The position numbers and the translations under genes were made by a program. Under the pieces are notes generated by a model. That model made no database searches. It worked only from the letters and a program-made list of their open reading frames with translations, and was not told where the DNA came from. Below, piece by piece: positions 12,940 through 15,697 of a DNA stretch of 15,697 nucleotides. The DNA comes from an uncultured Lachnospiraceae bacterium (GTDB taxonomy: Bacteria; Bacillota; Clostridia; Lachnospirales; Lachnospiraceae). Within the stretch, counting starts at the first letter, position 1. Each line of letters starts with the position of its first letter. Location: NCBI GenBank assembly GCA_902489925.1, contig CABUBX010000033.1, forward strand, positions 1 through 15,697. The letters are read 5' to 3'.

Positions 12940-14271
12940 ATGATTAAAGAATTTGAAAGAAAAGCAACCTATGGGCAGTTTTTGAAGAATCTGCTGCCTT
13001 CAATTATTACCATGATTTTTTTATCGTTTTATACGACTATTGACGGCTATTTTGTATCAAAATATGCCGGCTCGGATGCTCTGGCAGGAATCAATATTGT
13101 GATTCCCGTGACCTGTGTGATTTTTGGTATTTCTGTCATGCTGGCTACAGGCTCAGGGGCGATTATCGGTGAGAGAATGGGGCAGGGAAAATGGGAAAAG
13201 GTACGTAGCCTTTTTAGTTTTGTATGCGCGGCGCTTTTAGTTTTTTCAATTATATTTACCGTCGCAGGACTTGTATTCTTAAATCCGATAGCAAGAATGC
13301 TTGGGGCGAGTGAACGGTTAATGCCGCACGTGCTTCCGTATCTGGCAGTGATTTTTGTCGGCACAATACCGATGGCATTTAAGCTGTTTTTTGAATATCT
13401 TGTGCGTACCGACGGCAGTCCGAAGGTGGCGCTTATCATGTCAACGGCGGGGCTTATTCTCAACGTAATTTTAGACTACATTTTTGTCGGTCCGATGGGA
13501 CTTGGAACATTAGGTGCGGCTTTGGGCACAACAATTTCAATCAGTGTCAGCGCTATTATAGGATTTGTATATTTCCTGAAATTTTCCAATATTCGTTTTG
13601 TGCGTCCAAAGGCAGACTGGCGTGCGCTTTTACATTCCTGTACCAATGGCAGCAGCGAAATGTTTACAGAGCTGTCTACAGGCATTACTACATTTTTATT
13701 TAACACAATTATTTTTAAATATTATGGTGAGGACGGTATTGCGGCGATTACAATTATCATGTATATTTACTATTTTTTTATTGCGTTTTACATGGGTATT
13801 GCGGTCGCTACAGCGCCGATTATCAGCTATAACTTTGGTTCCGGAAATATGAATAAAATCAGAGAGACACTGCGCTATAGCTTTTTGACAATAGCTGTCA
13901 GCTCAATCCTTGTTTGCGCGGCATCGTATTTATTGGGGCCGTCAATCATCGGTCTTTTTGCAGAACAGGGACATGTGTTTGACTTAACGTGGGAAGGCTT
14001 GAAAATTTTTGGTACCTTGTTTCTGTTTATCGGAATCAATGTTTTTATGTCAGGTTATTTTACGGCACTTGGCAACGGACTTATTTCAGCGGTGATTTCT
14101 CTGTTGCGCTCTTTGCTTCTTGTTGTTGCTTTTATATTTGTTTTACCGGTATTTATGGGCGTTTACGGTGTGTGGGCGGCAATGCCTGCGGCCGAGCTTG
14201 TGACAATTGTTGTTTCGCTGATAATGTTTATCATTTTCGGAAGAATATGGAGAAGCGCACAAATTGCGTGA
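12940..14271 (+). CDS. MATE family multidrug efflux transporter
   Basis: A 443-residue, 12-helix membrane protein that exports drugs or metabolites using a Na+ or H+ gradient. Two six-helix halves are visible. The first opens with LPSIITMIFLSFYTTIDGYFVSKYAGSDALAGINIVIPV, with the typical MATE sequence SGAIIGERMGQG on the loop after it. The second opens near ELSTGITTFLFNTIIFKYYGEDGIAAITI, with APIISYNFGSGN at the matching place. Homology pattern is closest to the MepA-like branch. The ATG follows AGGAGG by 5 nt. Transcription is predicted to be activated by the divergent MerR regulator. guaA follows 87 nt downstream. Confidence 0.95.
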   Translation: MIKEFERKATYGQFLKNLLPSIITMIFLSFYTTIDGYFVSKYAGSDALAGINIVIPVTCVIFGISVMLATGSGAIIGERMGQGKWEKVRSLFSFVCAALLVFSIIFTVAGLVFLNPIARMLGASERLMPHVLPYLAVIFVGTIPMAFKLFFEYLVRTDGSPKVALIMSTAGLILNVILDYIFVGPMGLGTLGAALGTTISISVSAIIGFVYFLKFSNIRFVRPKADWRALLHSCTNGSSEMFTELSTGITTFLFNTIIFKYYGEDGIAAITIIMYIYYFFIAFYMGIAVATAPIISYNFGSGNMNKIRETLRYSFLTIAVSSILVCAASYLLGPSIIGLFAEQGHVFDLTWEGLKIFGTLFLFIGINVFMSGYFTALGNGLISAVISLLRSLLLVVAFIFVLPVFMGVYGVWAAMPAAELVTIVVSLIMFIIFGRIWRSAQIA

Positions 14272-14287
14272 TATTTGACAAAATCAC

Positions 14288-14316
14288 TTGCAGATAAGGC
14301 GAATTTGCGGTATTCT
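14288..14316 (+). promoter_or_regulatory. Possible guaA promoter
   Basis: TTGCAG (14288-14293), a 17-nt spacer and TATTCT (14311-14316) in the 87-nt gap before guaA. An isolated TTGACA at 14275-14280 has no good partner at 17 nt. No purine riboswitch or PurR box is seen. Confidence 0.4.
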
Positions 14317-14358
14317 ACAGATAGAACTTTAAAAATACTTTTAAGAGGAGTCGTTAGC

Positions 14359-15657
14359 GTGAAACAGGATATGATTGTTATTTTGGATTTAGGCAGTGAA
14401 GAAAATGCAGCGCTTGCCCGTGAAATCAGAGATATGGGTGTATACAGCGAGATTCATCCCCATGATATTACAAAAGAAGAATTATTAAAGCTTCCGAATG
14501 TGAAAGGCATTATTTTAAATGGCGGACCGAATCATATCGTTGACGGTGTTCGGATTGACGTTTCAAAGGACGTTTACGAATGTGGTATTCCGATGCTTGC
14601 CGTGTCACATGAGCCGGCTGTCTGTGAAAGAAAGCTTGAGGCATGGCCGGAGGATAAGACAGAGGTTTTATCTGACTTTGTATTTAATGTATGCCAGTCT
14701 CAGAAAAACTGGAACATGGAGAACTTTATTGAAGACCAGGTAGCCCTTCTTCGTCAGCAGATTGGTGACAGAAAAGTATTGCTTGCGCTTTCGGGCGGTG
14801 TAGACAGCTCAGTTGTTGCAGCGCTTTTAATTAAGGCTGTAGGCAAGCAGCTTGTGTGCGTTCATGTCAACCACGGTCTCATGAGAAAAGGTGAGTCTGA
14901 AAGCGTTATTCAGGTATTTAAAAACGAGATGGATGCAAACTTAATTTATGTAGATGCGTCTGAAAGATTTTTAAATAAGCTTGCCGATGTCTGTGACCCT
15001 GAGAAGAAACGTAAAATCATCGGTGCAGAGTTTATCCGTATTTTCGAGGAAGAAGCAAGAAAGCTTGAAGGTATTGATTTCCTTGGACAGGGAACAATTT
15101 ATCCGGATATTATTGAGAGCGGTACAAAGACAGCAAAGGTTGTAAAGTCACATCATAATGTCGGCGGTCTTCCGGAAGATTTGGCTTTTGAGCTTGTAGA
15201 ACCGTTAAAGATGCTTTTCAAGGATGAGGTTCGCGCATGCGGCAAAGCACTTGGCCTTCCGGATGATATGGTTTATCGTCAGCCGTTCCCGGGTCCGGGA
15301 CTTGGTGTTCGCTGCCTTGGCGCAATTACAAGAGAGCGTCTTGAAGCTGTGCGTGAGTCTGATGCAATTTTAAGAGAAGAATTTGCAAAATCAGGCCTTG
15401 CAGGAAAAGTATGGCAGTATTTTACGGTTGTGCCTGATTTCAAGTCAGTCGGTGTTAAGGATAACGCGAGATGTTTTGAATATCCGGTAATCATCCGTGC
15501 GGTTAATACGATTGATGCCATGACCGCGTCCGTAGAGCAGGTGCCTTGGGATGTATTGTTAAAAATCACAGACAGAATTATTCATGAGGTGAAAAATGTC
15601 AATCGGGTATGCTATGATTTGACACCGAAGCCTTGCGGAACAATTGAGTTTGAATAA
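14359..15657 (+). CDS. guaA: GMP synthase with truncated, inactive glutaminase domain
   Basis: GuaA aminates XMP to GMP using ATP, with ammonia drawn from glutamine by an N-terminal class I amidotransferase domain. This protein has 432 residues against roughly 510-525 normally. Residues 1-81 match the start of the amidotransferase domain (MIVILDLGS, GVYSEIHPH, GIILNGGPN, GIPML). The nucleophile motif GxCYGxQ and the later HPE motif are absent: after IPMLAV come about 21 unrelated residues before FVFNVC. The ATP-pyrophosphatase part is intact, with LSGGVDSS (144-151), as is the C-terminal dimer domain (RQPFPGPGLGVRCLG, KPCGTIEFE). GTG at 14359 follows AGAGGAG. Ammonia-dependent synthesis is predicted. 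Confidence 0.93.
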   Translation: MKQDMIVILDLGSEENAALAREIRDMGVYSEIHPHDITKEELLKLPNVKGIILNGGPNHIVDGVRIDVSKDVYECGIPMLAVSHEPAVCERKLEAWPEDKTEVLSDFVFNVCQSQKNWNMENFIEDQVALLRQQIGDRKVLLALSGGVDSSVVAALLIKAVGKQLVCVHVNHGLMRKGESESVIQVFKNEMDANLIYVDASERFLNKLADVCDPEKKRKIIGAEFIRIFEEEARKLEGIDFLGQGTIYPDIIESGTKTAKVVKSHHNVGGLPEDLAFELVEPLKMLFKDEVRACGKALGLPDDMVYRQPFPGPGLGVRCLGAITRERLEAVRESDAILREEFAKSGLAGKVWQYFTVVPDFKSVGVKDNARCFEYPVIIRAVNTIDAMTASVEQVPWDVLLKITDRIIHEVKNVNRVCYDLTPKPCGTIEFE

Positions 15658-15669
15658 TATATTAGAGCC

Positions 15670-15697
15670 AAGAAATGCCTATTTTACGGGCTTTCTT
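15670..15697 (+). terminator. Probable guaA terminator, cut by window end
   Basis: AAGAAA-T-GCC (15670-15679) pairs with GGCTTTCTT (15689-15697) with a one-base bulge. The downstream T-run would lie beyond the window. Confidence 0.4.

Noticed and set aside
15640..15697. Integration site at the 3' end of guaA, a known target of genomic islands.
   Set aside because: No second copy of the guaA end and no integrase lie in the window, which ends 40 nt downstream.

Overview
The window reads as a chromosomal segment of a low-to-moderate GC, endospore-forming Clostridia member, probably Lachnospiraceae-like. Evidence is the sporulation genes gpr and spoIIP, the order rpsT(-)-gpr-spoIIP-lepA that is conserved in spore-forming Firmicutes, strong AGGAGG-type ribosome binding sites and AT-rich codon use. 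The species assignment is inference.

Positions 1-1831 hold most of a group II intron that lacks only its 5' end. It carries an intact reverse transcriptase/maturase gene and recognisable domains V and VI. The intron ends exactly at the start of a 69-bp structured element (1832-1900) that is followed by a second, partial copy (1901 onward). A good extended -10 promoter (1952-1980) then reads into the next region.

Positions about 1980-7110 are an accessory array of short, unrelated, same-strand, AT-rich genes. In order they are a VOC/glyoxalase protein, an unknown protein, a two-TM protein, a GNAT acetyltransferase, a YrvL-like membrane protein, a Nudix hydrolase, a frameshifted unknown gene, a 54-residue membrane protein, a SUKH/SMI1-like protein, a membrane-gene remnant and a TfoX N-domain protein. 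Most junctions are filled by copies of one roughly 45-50-bp repeat running from the upstream stop codon to the downstream ribosome binding site. Several copies are imperfect palindromes. The layout of one promoter, promoterless genes and one repeat per gene resembles an integron cassette array, but the repeats do not match canonical attC and no integrase gene is in the window. This is the best candidate here for an undescribed system.

Positions 7164-11969 are core genome: rpsT on the minus strand with its own promoter, leader hairpin and terminator, then gpr (spore protease), spoIIP (engulfment hydrolase) and lepA (EF4) on the plus strand, closed by a strong terminator.

Positions 12009-14271 form a divergent drug-efflux module: a MerR-family regulator and a MATE transporter share a short intergenic region with a 19-bp-spacer promoter and a central dyad, the standard architecture for MerR control.

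Positions 14359-15657 encode a GMP synthase whose ATP-pyrophosphatase and dimerisation domains look intact. Its glutaminase domain has lost about 80 residues, including the whole catalytic triad, so it is predicted to depend on ammonia. The window ends in what looks like the guaA terminator.
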